From positions 1 to 64,000 of the forward strand of contig CAIMKZ010000017.1 in the NCBI GenBank assembly GCA_903842065.1: a stretch of 64,000 nt of DNA. Reading direction: 5' to 3'. A model generated the notes under the pieces. That model saw only the letters and a program-made list of their open reading frames with translations, was not told the origin of the DNA and did no database searches. Positions 1 to 8,746 of this stretch are shown here, piece after piece (position 1 is the first letter of the stretch; each line of letters starts with the position of its first letter). The stretch comes from an uncultured Acidobacteriaceae bacterium. Lineage in GTDB: Bacteria; Acidobacteriota; Terriglobia; Terriglobales; Acidobacteriaceae. The position numbers were made by a program, and so were the translations under genes.

Positions 1-10
1 ATGTCCTGCA

Positions 11-30
11 CCCCCCCCCCCCCCCCCCCC
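11..30. repeat. 20-nt poly-C homopolymer at window edge
   Basis: Twenty consecutive C residues follow the first ten bases of the window. No ORF uses the tract. A homopolymer this long is unusual in a bacterial chromosome. Because it sits at the very edge of the window, a contig end or sequencing/assembly artefact is at least as likely as a genuine slippage-prone tract. The other bases up to the end of the first gene (position 251) hold only a weak hairpin at about 176-208 without a T-run. Confidence 0.8.
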
Positions 31-251
31 GATAAGTACAACTATTCCAACAAGAAATGGGATCTTTGAATTGAGTCGCATACGATAATTATGCACTTCC
101 CCGCAGCTCATTCAACAAAGCGCGGCTGGTCATCCATTACACAGAATCGACATTCGCTCCCCTCACATCGCCGGTGCTGCAGGGCTCGCAATTTTGCAGC
201 CCTGCTGCTCCTCACCGGCAAAGCCTCTTTCCCATCCCACTTCAAATGAAG

Positions 252-3200
252 CTATTGATAAAGCACCATACAGCGCGGACGAATGCTCGCGGAACTCCCG
301 CTCGTCGCAATCGACATCCCCCACCCCGTACCTTGCCCCAGGCTGAGTGTATGTGCCGTGTCGTTACATGACGTACTGGATGTCCCCGCAATCTGGCACG
401 TTACCGGAGACGCCGTTCCATTGCCTGACGTACCGGTCAGAATCGTGAAGGTCACCGTTTGGCCCGTACCCGGCGCAACATCGATGGAGCAGAACAGGTT
501 GCTCACTGTTGCCGAGCGCGGAGACAGCTCGTACACATTGTTGTAGTAGCCGTTAGCGCCATAGATGTTCACGCCGAAATAATTTGTCGTGTTTGACCCC
601 ATCTGTGATGCCTGCCCAAACGTGACCACTGGAGCCCCCGGCGTCACGATCGTCGGCATGCAGCCAACCGGATACCAGATCGATGTGCCTGGGTCATACG
701 TCATCCGAACAGTGGACCCTATCGACGGCGTGCAGGCGGATGCAATGTTGCCGCCTGTCGCCAGAGTCCACGCCGCATCCACGATGAACGTCAATGCGCA
801 CCCATAGCCTGATATCGTGCACGACCTTGGTGGTGTAACCGTCGCTATCGCAGCGGTCCCGGTGATATGCGTGGTTTGTGCTGTCGGCGCAATCGTCGCC
901 GCAGATGCAATGCTGCTCCCGATAGGCGAAGCCTGAACTCCTTGAAGCACCGTGGTTGTCACAGCCGATGAACCCAGCATCACCGAGTTCGAGCCGGCTC
1001 CGGTCGCTCCGTATCCGATCGCGATCTCATTCGTATCCCCGTTGCTGTTTGCCTTTGACTTCGCTCCCAGAAATACACTGTTGCTGCTTGTGCTGTTGGC
1101 AGTAGCGCCATCCGCGATATATCTCCCGGCAGACTCGCCCACCGCTACCAGGCCGCTTCCAGTCGTATTTCCCTCGGCCGCGCCGTACCCTACAAACGCA
1201 TTGCCGGATCCCGTACTGTTCGACAGACCCGAATCCCGTCCCATAAATGCGTTCTGCGTGCCCGAAGTGTTGCTGTAGCCCGACACGAAGCCTAGAAACG
1301 TGTTATCGCTCGCCGTGTTGTTGTAGCCGGCGCTGTTGCCTAACGCGGTGGTCGACGATCCCGATACATTTGCCTGACCGGCAGCTACGCCCACAAACAG
1401 ATTGTTCGTTCCCGTTGTCGTGCTCTGCCCAGCCAGGTACCCAACGAAACTATTTCCCCCTCCGGTCGTATCGCTAAATCCCGCCCCGGCGCCAACAAAT
1501 GTGTTTTGTGTCGCCGTCGTGCTCAGCGTGCCGGAATTGTATCCAACATAGGTATTATGATCACCAGTCGACGATGTGCCGGCACTGTAACCTACATAGG
1601 TGTTTGCGTTGGATGTCACATTTGCCACGCCCGCATAGGAACCTACCACCGTGTTGAAGCTGCCGGTTGTATTGTTCAGGCCTGCATCGTATCCATCGAA
1701 CAGGTTCCAATTCCCGGTCGTGTTCGAGTAGCCGGCGTAAGTTCCGTGACACGACGTATTCATCGCCGTCGTCGTGCTGTAACACGCGGCATATCCGAAC
1801 GCGTCGATCCAGCTCGCCGCCGTGGCACTGTAACCGGCAGCGGCCCCAAAGAAGGTATTATCCTGACCTCCTTGCACATTCGCTCCGGCGTTGAAGCCCA
1901 CCATTGTGTTCTCTCGGCCGTTCATCAGGTTTGAGCCTGCTGAATAGCCGATCGCCGTGTTCCGGTACCCGAAACTCTGATTGATGTCCGGTATGGAGTG
2001 CTGAAAGAGTAGGTAACGTCCGGCGTTCACACCAAGGAACATATTGCCGGCAACGGCACCGCTGCCATCCGAAGCCACGGCCTGAGTGGTTCTGCCCTCC
2101 ACACTCACATTTCCAATCGAATCCTCAAATATCTGATCCGCAGGCGATGCGGTGATCGGCTTCACGGAAATATTGCTGATTGTGAGACCGCTCGCGTTCG
2201 CATCTGGCGTGAATATAAGTGGCGTTGTATCGGCCGTTACTATGCCTTCGGTGACCACATCGTTGGACTGGATCGGCGACCAGCAAGCCGGACCGTTCGA
2301 GTTATAGCAATGATCGATGATTGTCGTCCCGCCCAGCTTCGCCGTAAACGTGCCCGGTTGCGTCAGGTTAGTAACCGTAAACGCTACTCGGTAGTGCCCA
2401 CCGGCCGAAATCGATACCGGATAGGAAAGCGAACTCGTGTTTCCGGAGTTGTTTACCCAGTTACCCGACCAGGATCCTGTCCATCCAGCCGAACTCCAGC
2501 CCGCCGCTGATAGCAGTTCAGAACCTATCGAAGCCTGATCGTACGACGCTCCTGAGTTTTCCAGCAACGTCGTTCCTGCCGCAACGGTACCCGGGCATTT
2601 CACATTTCCGCCCGCTGTAGTCGTGCAGCCATTTGCCGGCAAGGCTGCGTTGGCTGTCGTTTGCAGGCCGGATTCGGCAACTTGTGCGCGGCTGATCTCC
2701 GCCGCAAGATTCGACTGTGCAGCCGCGCCCAGATTGCTTAATGCTGCCGCGGCGGTTGCGGCGCCGGTGCCGCCGGCCGTCACCGGCACCGAGTTCATGC
2801 CGCTTACTTCTGTCCCGTTTGCCGCATAATATGCAATCTGGCCCGTGGTCCCCGAATCCACTATGCCCGAGCCGCCTGAGCCGCCACCCGAACCCGATCC
2901 ACACGCCGACCCTGTTGGTGTTATGTACCCAGATGTATCGATTTGCAGGCAGTTGCGGCCACTTGAAGCCGCCAACCCAGGCAGCTTCACCGCCGTCGGC
3001 CCAAGAAACGCCGCCACTAGACTCGAGCCAGATCCCGCGTAGATATCCGTCTCCGCGCCCGATCCCGACTCGTAGTTCAGCCGGATGTGCCCCGTCGAAT
3101 TGCTCGCATTGATGTATGTATCGCCGCTGTTCGTACTCTGATATGCCTTGATGCTGTCCAGCCCGCCGATCGCCGAGTTCAGCGCCCAGTTGTTGCTCGC

Positions 3201-6200
3201 GTCTTTCACCATGTACCACTGGCTCGCGCCGTTCCAGTCCTTGTAGGTAAACGATCCCTTCTGGCTCGTCGTCTGGCCCGGCCACAAAAAGTAGTCCACT
3301 TCGGCGTTTGCGTTGTTACGCACTGTGATCGTACCCGCCGATTGCGTAGTTCCGTTCACCTGAAGCGTTCCGTTGAGCTGTGCATTTCCTGCGTTGTTAA
3401 TCGTCGCTACCGTCGTCGGCGATGCGCCGCCGCTCGAAAAGCTAACTCCACCCGTACCGGAATTCGACGAGCAGTTGAAGCACACCGACCCGCCGCCCGC
3501 TGCATTCAGATACGTCTGCGGATTGCCGCCCGCCGTCGTATTTTCCTGAACGCCTAGCCTCGATACGTTGTTCAGCATGTCCTGCAATGCCCACACCTGT
3601 TGGCCGCTGGCGCCATCCTGCGGACCCCACTCCCAGACCGCCTGATAATTGCCCGGCGTGCCTGGAACATCGGTAAAATACTCGTCCTGTAGCCCGCGAA
3701 CATGACCCTGGCCCGTGCCCAGGAAGTAGTGGTTGGTAATCGTCGCGTCGGTCTGGCTGCGATAAAGATCGCCAGTCACCCCGTTGAAACCGCGATGAAA
3801 GCTATCCCAGAAGCTATTGTGTGTGCCGTTGTCTGTCAGCTTGCCTGTAAACATCGTCCCGGCTGTAATCCAGCTGTTGTACTGGCTCCCTGCATCGGCG
3901 GCCACCTGCTGCGTCGAGTTTTCGTTCCGCAGTCCTACAATCGTATTGTTCTGCGCGTTCGAACCCAGATGAAGCGCCGTCGCGCAGCCCTCTACATCGC
4001 CGCCGGTGAACGTGTTTCCATCGCCCTGTTGCAGATTGATTCCATACGTGCCCGCTATCGGGGAGCCGCCGCTAGTCGGGCAGTTGATGTGCAGTCGAAC
4101 AAACGTGCTCGCATTCAGCCAGTCCGTAGTCGCCGCATTCGCCGTCTGATGCCCAATCGCATTCACTCCCGTCTGGAACCCGCCGATCTGCACGTCCTGA
4201 ATCGTTCCGCCCGTATAATTCCCTGTTCCATCCAGCGTTACGCCATTTTGATTCGAATTACCCAGCAGATACAGGCTCTCCAGATCCAGTTCCTGCGTGC
4301 GGTAGATTGCAATTCCCTGCGCCGTCGATGCCGATGCCGCCGTCGTGTTAATCACCGCGTTATCCATGTGGAAGCCCGGCGTATCCACCGCGTAGCTCGC
4401 ATCGCCAACTTGCACCGCCGCACTCACACCCGAATAGGCGATCGCCGTTCCGCCCGCGCTTCCGTTCGCCGCCGAGCCGCCACGCAACGCGCAGCCACGC
4501 AACGACACGTTCCGCGTCCCCGCAGCCACCACAATCTGATTTGCCGTCGCTATCGTCGCGCACGGCATCAACACCGTCACATTCGAAGTCGATATCGTCA
4601 CATTCGACCCCATCGAAACGCTGCCTGTGTAGTTCCGCGCGTCGCACGTGCCTCCATAGGCCCCGCTCAACGAGTTCACGCAAGCCTGAAGCTTTGCCCC
4701 AAAGTCCGCGCCCGGATACTGATCAACGTCTCGCGACGAACCCACCGGCCCTGTACCCACCAGACCCGCATACGTTCCACCGCCAGGCAGATTGCCACCG
4801 CCGCCGTTCAGTTGTGTCCCAAAGCTCTTCGAACCGGCCGCGTTCCAGACCGTGTACCCACCGGATCCCTTCAAAAGATTGCCCGCAAAAAAGCTCTGGT
4901 TCTGGCCTGAGATCAGATTCACCGGTGCAGCGGTATTCCACGTCCCGGCCGCGTTCACGCTCGCCGTCGTCGTCGATGAGCAGCCTACGCCGCCCTGTGT
5001 CAAAGTCACCGCGCCAATGCTGCCATCGCTGTTCACTGCCGCCGTTGCCTGGGCCGTACAGCTCCCGCTGAACGCAACCGGCACGCTTACGCCGTATGGA
5101 TCCCAGCCCGCACCATGCTCAGCGCCAACACTAACCGCCGTTACCGCGCCGCCCGCTGACGTCACTGTCAGCACGGGCTGTAGTGCGGTCCAACTCGGCA
5201 GTACCACCGCGTTCCTCACCGTCCAGCCCTGCTGACTGCCCGTAAAATCAAGTACCAGGCCCGTCGGAGGCTCCGCCATAGCTGCCGCATTGCCAGCCAG
5301 CGCCACAAAGTTATCCATCACATTGTTCGAGCCCGCACCTGCCGTAAATCCGTGCACTGCCTGCACCGTAATATTCTGCCAGCGATTCGAGTCCGCATTC
5401 AGCCCCAACGGCGTCGTGCCCGGAAGCGCCGGAATCGCAATGCCGGTGTTCACTCCGCGAATGTCGATATTGCGAAACTCACTCCACTGCGGCCACTGCG
5501 CCAGATACATGCCGCACGTGTGCGTCGAGCGTGCTCCCAAATACTGCGCCGCCATCGTATCCACGCCCGTCGTCGCAATCTCAAGATTCGCTACCTCGGC
5601 AACCTTCAGCCCGTTGCCACCCAAACCCGTTGCCGCCTGCATCGCGATCGCGCAGTTGCCAACCGCCCATCCCGCCCCGCTGCCCGTCGTCCCGCTCAAT
5701 CCGTTGCCGCCCGGCGAAAATACCGAGTTCGGCTCCAGCAATCGGCTGATCTGGCAGCTGCCCGCCACCGCACGTCCTTTGGCTGGCGCACAGGACGCAT
5801 CCACGCTCTGGTCCACATAGATCGTCAGATCGTGAAGCCGTGTATTGCTCAGAATGCTCATACTGTCGGGCGCGGAAGCTAGAACGTCCTGCCCCGGAAA
5901 GCCCTTCAGCGCCGATACCTGTTTGCCCATACCCCCAATCGACTCGCCTCGCCAGTTCAGCGTCCGCGTCTTGCATGTGCCTTCCGGTATCGTTAGCGCT
6001 ACACCATGCGCGTTGGCATAATTCAACGCCGATTGCAGCCCGTTGGTGTCATCCGTTATCCCGTCGCAAACCGCGCCAAACTCCTTCACACTCCGCTCGG
6101 TCTGCTGGCTGCCGCTCGTGCGCAGGTCGCTTACTCGCACTCCGTTCGGATTTGTAAACGTATCCGCGCCCGTATACGTCGGCGGAATCAACACCGCGCC

Positions 6201-6929
6201 GCCCGTTCCCGCTGCGGTCACAGCCGCCTGTAGCGTTGTCTGCGCACTCCCCACCGCGGGCGACTGCACACCATTCACTGTCGGCGTGTTCAATGCTCCC
6301 GACATGTTGCCACCGGCCAGAGGAACAGATTTCGCCACCTGCACATCCACATAGTGCTTGTCCGCTGCCTGTAGCGGTACGCTCGGGTCGCCGCTCAATA
6401 TCAGCGGACCGGTTAGTGTGCCACCGGCTGTCGTCAGCATGCTCTGGGCTAACTGCGACACCGCCTGATCCACGTACGCCTTGCTCGCCGCCTGCACCGC
6501 CTGCGCCGACGGCATCACCATCGCACGAACCTGCGCCAGAGTCACCGTCGCCGCCGCGGGAATCACCCAGTACTCCGTGCTCGTCGACCCGTCGCTCATG
6601 TAGTAGACGGCTGTGTAGTATTGCCCAGCCGGCAGTGACCCCTGATTCGGCGCAAGGTTTACACTCACAAAGCCGGTCGCCGGTATCTTCACTGAAAGGC
6701 TATCGGCCGCTACCGCCTGACCTGTTGCTGTCGTAAACGCTGGCCAGCGTACGGTCAGCGTTCCCGAGCCAGCCCGTCCGTTTGCCAGATACACCGTTCC
6801 CTGAACCGTCGTCGTCGTCACACCCTGTGCGCTGACGTCGCTCGTCCACAGCCCCATCGCCATCAGCAGGCAAATCAGCCCGCACGTCGCTGCCCGCCAG
6901 GCGGCACGAACCATCTCCATCTGCTTCAT
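252..6929 (-). CDS. Giant exported surface protein, tail-fibre/pectate-lyase-like with YadA-head-like repeats
   Basis: About 2225 aa. I place the start at the ATG at 6929 because GAGGAAGAG lies about 10 nt upstream and the protein then opens with a Sec signal peptide (hydrophobic core about residues 15-28, cleavage near SA-Q, residue 34). Residues about 150-240 carry phage tail-fibre-style units (GGTLTGPLILSGDP followed by KHYVD). Around residue 283, EFGAVCDGITDDT matches the start of pectate-lyase-3 / GH28-like beta-helices, and a second similar segment begins near residue 740. Residues about 1630-1990 are about 19 imperfect units such as NTYVGYSAG and NTFVGAGAG, which resemble YadA-head or beta-roll repeats. 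The last 130 residues form a separate Ser/Thr-rich domain. I see no S74 chaperone or outer-membrane anchor. Likely a secreted or cell-surface fibrous protein; ligand and enzymatic activity are unknown. It seems monocistronic, behind its own terminator-flanked leader. Confidence 0.85.
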   Translation of the reverse strand: MKQMEMVRAAWRAATCGLICLLMAMGLWTSDVSAQGVTTTTVQGTVYLANGRAGSGTLTVRWPAFTTATGQAVAADSLSVKIPATGFVSVNLAPNQGSLPAGQYYTAVYYMSDGSTSTEYWVIPAAATVTLAQVRAMVMPSAQAVQAASKAYVDQAVSQLAQSMLTTAGGTLTGPLILSGDPSVPLQAADKHYVDVQVAKSVPLAGGNMSGALNTPTVNGVQSPAVGSAQTTLQAAVTAAGTGGAVLIPPTYTGADTFTNPNGVRVSDLRTSGSQQTERSVKEFGAVCDGITDDTNGLQSALNYANAHGVALTIPEGTCKTRTLNWRGESIGGMGKQVSALKGFPGQDVLASAPDSMSILSNTRLHDLTIYVDQSVDASCAPAKGRAVAGSCQISRLLEPNSVFSPGGNGLSGTTGSGAGWAVGNCAIAMQAATGLGGNGLKVAEVANLEIATTGVDTMAAQYLGARSTHTCGMYLAQWPQWSEFRNIDIRGVNTGIAIPALPGTTPLGLNADSNRWQNITVQAVHGFTAGAGSNNVMDNFVALAGNAAAMAEPPTGLVLDFTGSQQGWTVRNAVVLPSWTALQPVLTVTSAGGAVTAVSVGAEHGAGWDPYGVSVPVAFSGSCTAQATAAVNSDGSIGAVTLTQGGVGCSSTTTASVNAAGTWNTAAPVNLISGQNQSFFAGNLLKGSGGYTVWNAAGSKSFGTQLNGGGGNLPGGGTYAGLVGTGPVGSSRDVDQYPGADFGAKLQACVNSLSGAYGGTCDARNYTGSVSMGSNVTISTSNVTVLMPCATIATANQIVVAAGTRNVSLRGCALRGGSAANGSAGGTAIAYSGVSAAVQVGDASYAVDTPGFHMDNAVINTTAASASTAQGIAIYRTQELDLESLYLLGNSNQNGVTLDGTGNYTGGTIQDVQIGGFQTGVNAIGHQTANAATTDWLNASTFVRLHINCPTSGGSPIAGTYGINLQQGDGNTFTGGDVEGCATALHLGSNAQNNTIVGLRNENSTQQVAADAGSQYNSWITAGTMFTGKLTDNGTHNSFWDSFHRGFNGVTGDLYRSQTDATITNHYFLGTGQGHVRGLQDEYFTDVPGTPGNYQAVWEWGPQDGASGQQVWALQDMLNNVSRLGVQENTTAGGNPQTYLNAAGGGSVCFNCSSNSGTGGVSFSSGGASPTTVATINNAGNAQLNGTLQVNGTTQSAGTITVRNNANAEVDYFLWPGQTTSQKGSFTYKDWNGASQWYMVKDASNNWALNSAIGGLDSIKAYQSTNSGDTYINASNSTGHIRLNYESGSGAETDIYAGSGSSLVAAFLGPTAVKLPGLAASSGRNCLQIDTSGYITPTGSACGSGSGGGSGGSGIVDSGTTGQIAYYAANGTEVSGMNSVPVTAGGTGAATAAAALSNLGAAAQSNLAAEISRAQVAESGLQTTANAALPANGCTTTAGGNVKCPGTVAAGTTLLENSGASYDQASIGSELLSAAGWSSAGWTGSWSGNWVNNSGNTSSLSYPVSISAGGHYRVAFTVTNLTQPGTFTAKLGGTTIIDHCYNSNGPACWSPIQSNDVVTEGIVTADTTPLIFTPDANASGLTISNISVKPITASPADQIFEDSIGNVSVEGRTTQAVASDGSGAVAGNMFLGVNAGRYLLFQHSIPDINQSFGYRNTAIGYSAGSNLMNGRENTMVGFNAGANVQGGQDNTFFGAAAGYSATAASWIDAFGYAACYSTTTAMNTSCHGTYAGYSNTTGNWNLFDGYDAGLNNTTGSFNTVVGSYAGVANVTSNANTYVGYSAGTSSTGDHNTYVGYNSGTLSTTATQNTFVGAGAGFSDTTGGGNSFVGYLAGQSTTTGTNNLFVGVAAGQANVSGSSTTALGNSAGYNNTASDNTFLGFVSGYSNTSGTQNAFMGRDSGLSNSTGSGNAFVGYGAAEGNTTGSGLVAVGESAGRYIADGATANSTSSNSVFLGAKSKANSNGDTNEIAIGYGATGAGSNSVMLGSSAVTTTVLQGVQASPIGSSIASAATIAPTAQTTHITGTAAIATVTPPRSCTISGYGCALTFIVDAAWTLATGGNIASACTPSIGSTVRMTYDPGTSIWYPVGCMPTIVTPGAPVVTFGQASQMGSNTTNYFGVNIYGANGYYNNVYELSPRSATVSNLFCSIDVAPGTGQTVTFTILTGTSGNGTASPVTCQIAGTSSTSCNDTAHTLSLGQGTGWGMSIATSGSSASIRPRCMVLYQ
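970..2030 (-). repeat. About 19 imperfect 16-17-codon repeats inside the surface protein
   Basis: The coding strand repeats a unit of about 48-51 nt encoding N-[TSL]-x-[VFL]-G-x-x-[AS]-G-x-x-[NS] patterns, for example NTAIGYSAG, NTMVGFNAG, NSFVGYLAG, NTFLGFVSG. Units diverge at the DNA level, so this is an old protein repeat rather than a recent tandem expansion. The pattern matches left-handed beta-roll heads of trimeric adhesins and many phage tail proteins. Trimerisation is an inference. Confidence 0.8.
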
Positions 6930-7025
6930 CTCGCTCTCTTCCTCGTTTGACTCCGGTTCCCGATACAATCACCGGTCTACTTCCGCGCGCCTCTCCGTTC
7001 GCCCTCGACTCAACTCCAGTCTCCC

Positions 7026-7065
7026 GGCAAACAAAAGCGGCGATCCCCATAGCGGGAATCGCCGC
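7026..7065 (-). terminator. Intrinsic terminator or attenuator upstream of the giant surface gene
   Basis: On the minus strand, arms GCGGCGATTCCC and GGGGATCGCCGC (7065-7054 and 7048-7037) enclose a 5-nt loop and are followed by TTTTGTTTG. It lies about 100 nt upstream of the surface-protein start on the same strand, with another terminator further upstream at 7346-7400. It therefore either ends a short RNA or attenuates the surface gene. Confidence 0.75.
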
Positions 7066-7345
7066 AAGCCCTGTGCGCCCATCGTCCTTCCGCTTGCCCC
7101 TTTACTCATGTAATTGAGGCGAAAACCGGCAACTGAGCTTACATCTTTTTCTTGCTCAGTTCCATTTCGGATTGATTGTCTTCAGATTAACCAATCGGAG
7201 CCTAATTGCCTGCAACTCCCAGGCAACATTCTTATCCCTTATATATCTAAACTTTACGAGCAATACCCCCTCGCTCTCCCGTTGACACCTATCTCCAGCA
7301 ACGTCAAATCCCCTCCGATTCCGCCTGTAACGGCGCAGACCTCGC
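7066..7345 (-). other. About 280-nt interval between two minus-strand terminators; candidate leader or small RNA
   Basis: No convincing protein gene is present; the only minus-strand ORF (63 codons, 7347-7156) lacks a Shine-Dalgarno sequence. The segment has an AT-rich promoter-like stretch at about 7228-7258 (contains TATATAAG on the minus strand). The part nearer the surface gene (7066-7150) is purine-rich. A transcript starting near 7230 would end at the hairpin at 7037-7065. I could not match it to a known riboswitch consensus. Confidence 0.35.
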
Positions 7346-7400
7346 AAAAATACAGCCTGCGAACCGCGCTCGGATCCTCTCCGAGCGGGACGCAGGCTGT
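7346..7400 (-). terminator. Intrinsic terminator of the beta-propeller gene
   Basis: A long minus-strand hairpin has arms ACAGCCTGCG...CGCTCGG and CCGAGCG...CGCAGGCTGT and a 6-nt loop, followed by ATTTTTGCG. It begins about 30 nt after the stop of the gene at 7431. Confidence 0.8.
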
Positions 7401-7430
7401 ATGGATGCTTTCCGTTCTTTCTGCCCGTGC

Positions 7431-8594
7431 CTACCGGCCGATCACAAGTACGTGGTAGGTATCAACCTTGTAGGGAGATGGACGAGGAGCCTGTGCCGGC
7501 CCACCAGGACCTCCCGGCCCGGGCCCGCCAGGACCAGGGCCCGCAGCCGGTCCACCGGGAGCGGCAGGAGCTGCCGGGCCTTGGCCTGGTGCAGGCGTCG
7601 GTGGCGCTGGAAGCCGTGTCGGCATCGGTACGTTCGGATCGCGCTCGGCGGTGATCGTGTACAGCCGGTCCGTCGTCGGATCGTAATCCATCGTGCGAGC
7701 GCCTACTTCCGTCTCAATCTTTCCAAGCACCGGATACCCGGCAGCCTTGGCATCCACTACCGTAATAATCCCGTCGCCCGTCGAGGCAAACGCCAGATTG
7801 AACTTGGCACTATAGCCGGCTCCGTCCGGACCTTCGCCGATCTCTGAAGACCCCAGGACTTTGCCCGTCTTGGCATCCACTGCAAACATCTTGTTGCCAC
7901 GGCAGATCTGGAAGATCCGGTCATTCACCTCGTCGTAGGCAAGGCCAGAGCCGCTCGTGCAACCTGTCGTCCAACGCGCATCGATCTGCTTCGTCTTCGC
8001 GTCGACGCGGGCCAGAACCCCGCCAATGTTCCCAAACACATGTCCCTTCCCGTCGGCGGTCTGAGCCTCGAGTCTTCCTTCGGGCGTATCGATCGTCGCT
8101 ACCACCTCTTGCGTGACCGTATCGATAGCTATGGCATTGGCGCCACCGGTTCTGCCGTTATACGACCAAACCGTCTTTGTCACCGGCTCAAATACGATAC
8201 CGTCGGGATTGTATTGACTCGGTATCGTCTTCACCTTGGCAAACGTCTTCGTGTCGAAGATCACGATCCCGCTCGCATCCGAAATGTAGCCAAACTTGCC
8301 CGCTGCGTCCAGCGCGACGCCGTGGCTGCCCTTCAGGCCATCCACTGTACCGAGCAGTTTGCCTGTCTTGGCATCGAGAATCTCAAAGCTCTGGCCGTGC
8401 GATACATACAGCCTCTGAGAAGCACTGTCGATATGCACGTAATCCCAACTCGATGCACCGCCGATCTGCCATTTGGCGATCACATGGTAAGGCTGCTGCG
8501 CTGCCAGACTGGCAGGCACACCAGCAACGCCGGCGGCTATTACCGCGGCACAGATAATTCCAAACGCGATACGCGTGATCGCAGATTTTGACAT
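7431..8594 (-). CDS. Exported YncE/YVTN-type beta-propeller protein with Pro/Gly-rich loop
   Basis: 387 aa from the ATG at 8594, chosen because GGAG sits 6 nt upstream; an in-frame TTG 12 nt earlier has no such site. The protein has a signal peptide (cleavage near residue 32, after ASLAA) and successive WD/YVTN-like blades (VSHGQSFEILDAKTGKLLG, KVLGSSEIGEGPDG). Near the C-terminus (about residues 315-375) a collagen-like stretch rich in GP, PGG and PAP is inserted before the closing strand YKVDTYHVLVIGR. The family binds ligands or acts as a scaffold; no catalytic residues are evident and the ligand is unknown. It is divergent from the glycosyltransferase at 8747 with about 150 nt shared upstream sequence, and ends in a strong terminator. 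Confidence 0.85.
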   Translation of the reverse strand: MSKSAITRIAFGIICAAVIAAGVAGVPASLAAQQPYHVIAKWQIGGASSWDYVHIDSASQRLYVSHGQSFEILDAKTGKLLGTVDGLKGSHGVALDAAGKFGYISDASGIVIFDTKTFAKVKTIPSQYNPDGIVFEPVTKTVWSYNGRTGGANAIAIDTVTQEVVATIDTPEGRLEAQTADGKGHVFGNIGGVLARVDAKTKQIDARWTTGCTSGSGLAYDEVNDRIFQICRGNKMFAVDAKTGKVLGSSEIGEGPDGAGYSAKFNLAFASTGDGIITVVDAKAAGYPVLGKIETEVGARTMDYDPTTDRLYTITAERDPNVPMPTRLPAPPTPAPGQGPAAPAAPGGPAAGPGPGGPGPGGPGGPAQAPRPSPYKVDTYHVLVIGR

Positions 8595-8746
8595 AGTAGA
8601 CTCCAATCCAGAATGGATTGAACAAACACTACTCGGTCCACCCTGAAGCGAGGCTTAACGCTTTCGGTCTCCCAGCAACTTCCCCTGCGCCCACCCGCAT
8701 GCTTTACCCTCAGAATAAGCATCAGTCAGCAGCCAGGAGCCGCCTT

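Noticed and set aside
176-208. Terminator of the giant surface gene
   Set aside because: The hairpin (GCTGCAGGGCT/AGCCCTGCTGC) lacks a T-run on the minus strand, so the support is too weak.
970-2030. CRISPR-like or DNA tandem repeat in the first gene
   Set aside because: Units are conserved at protein level, not DNA level, and are in frame inside a gene.
7156-7347. A 63-codon minus-strand ORF between the two terminators
   Set aside because: No ribosome-binding site and Arg-rich random composition; the region is better read as a leader or RNA.
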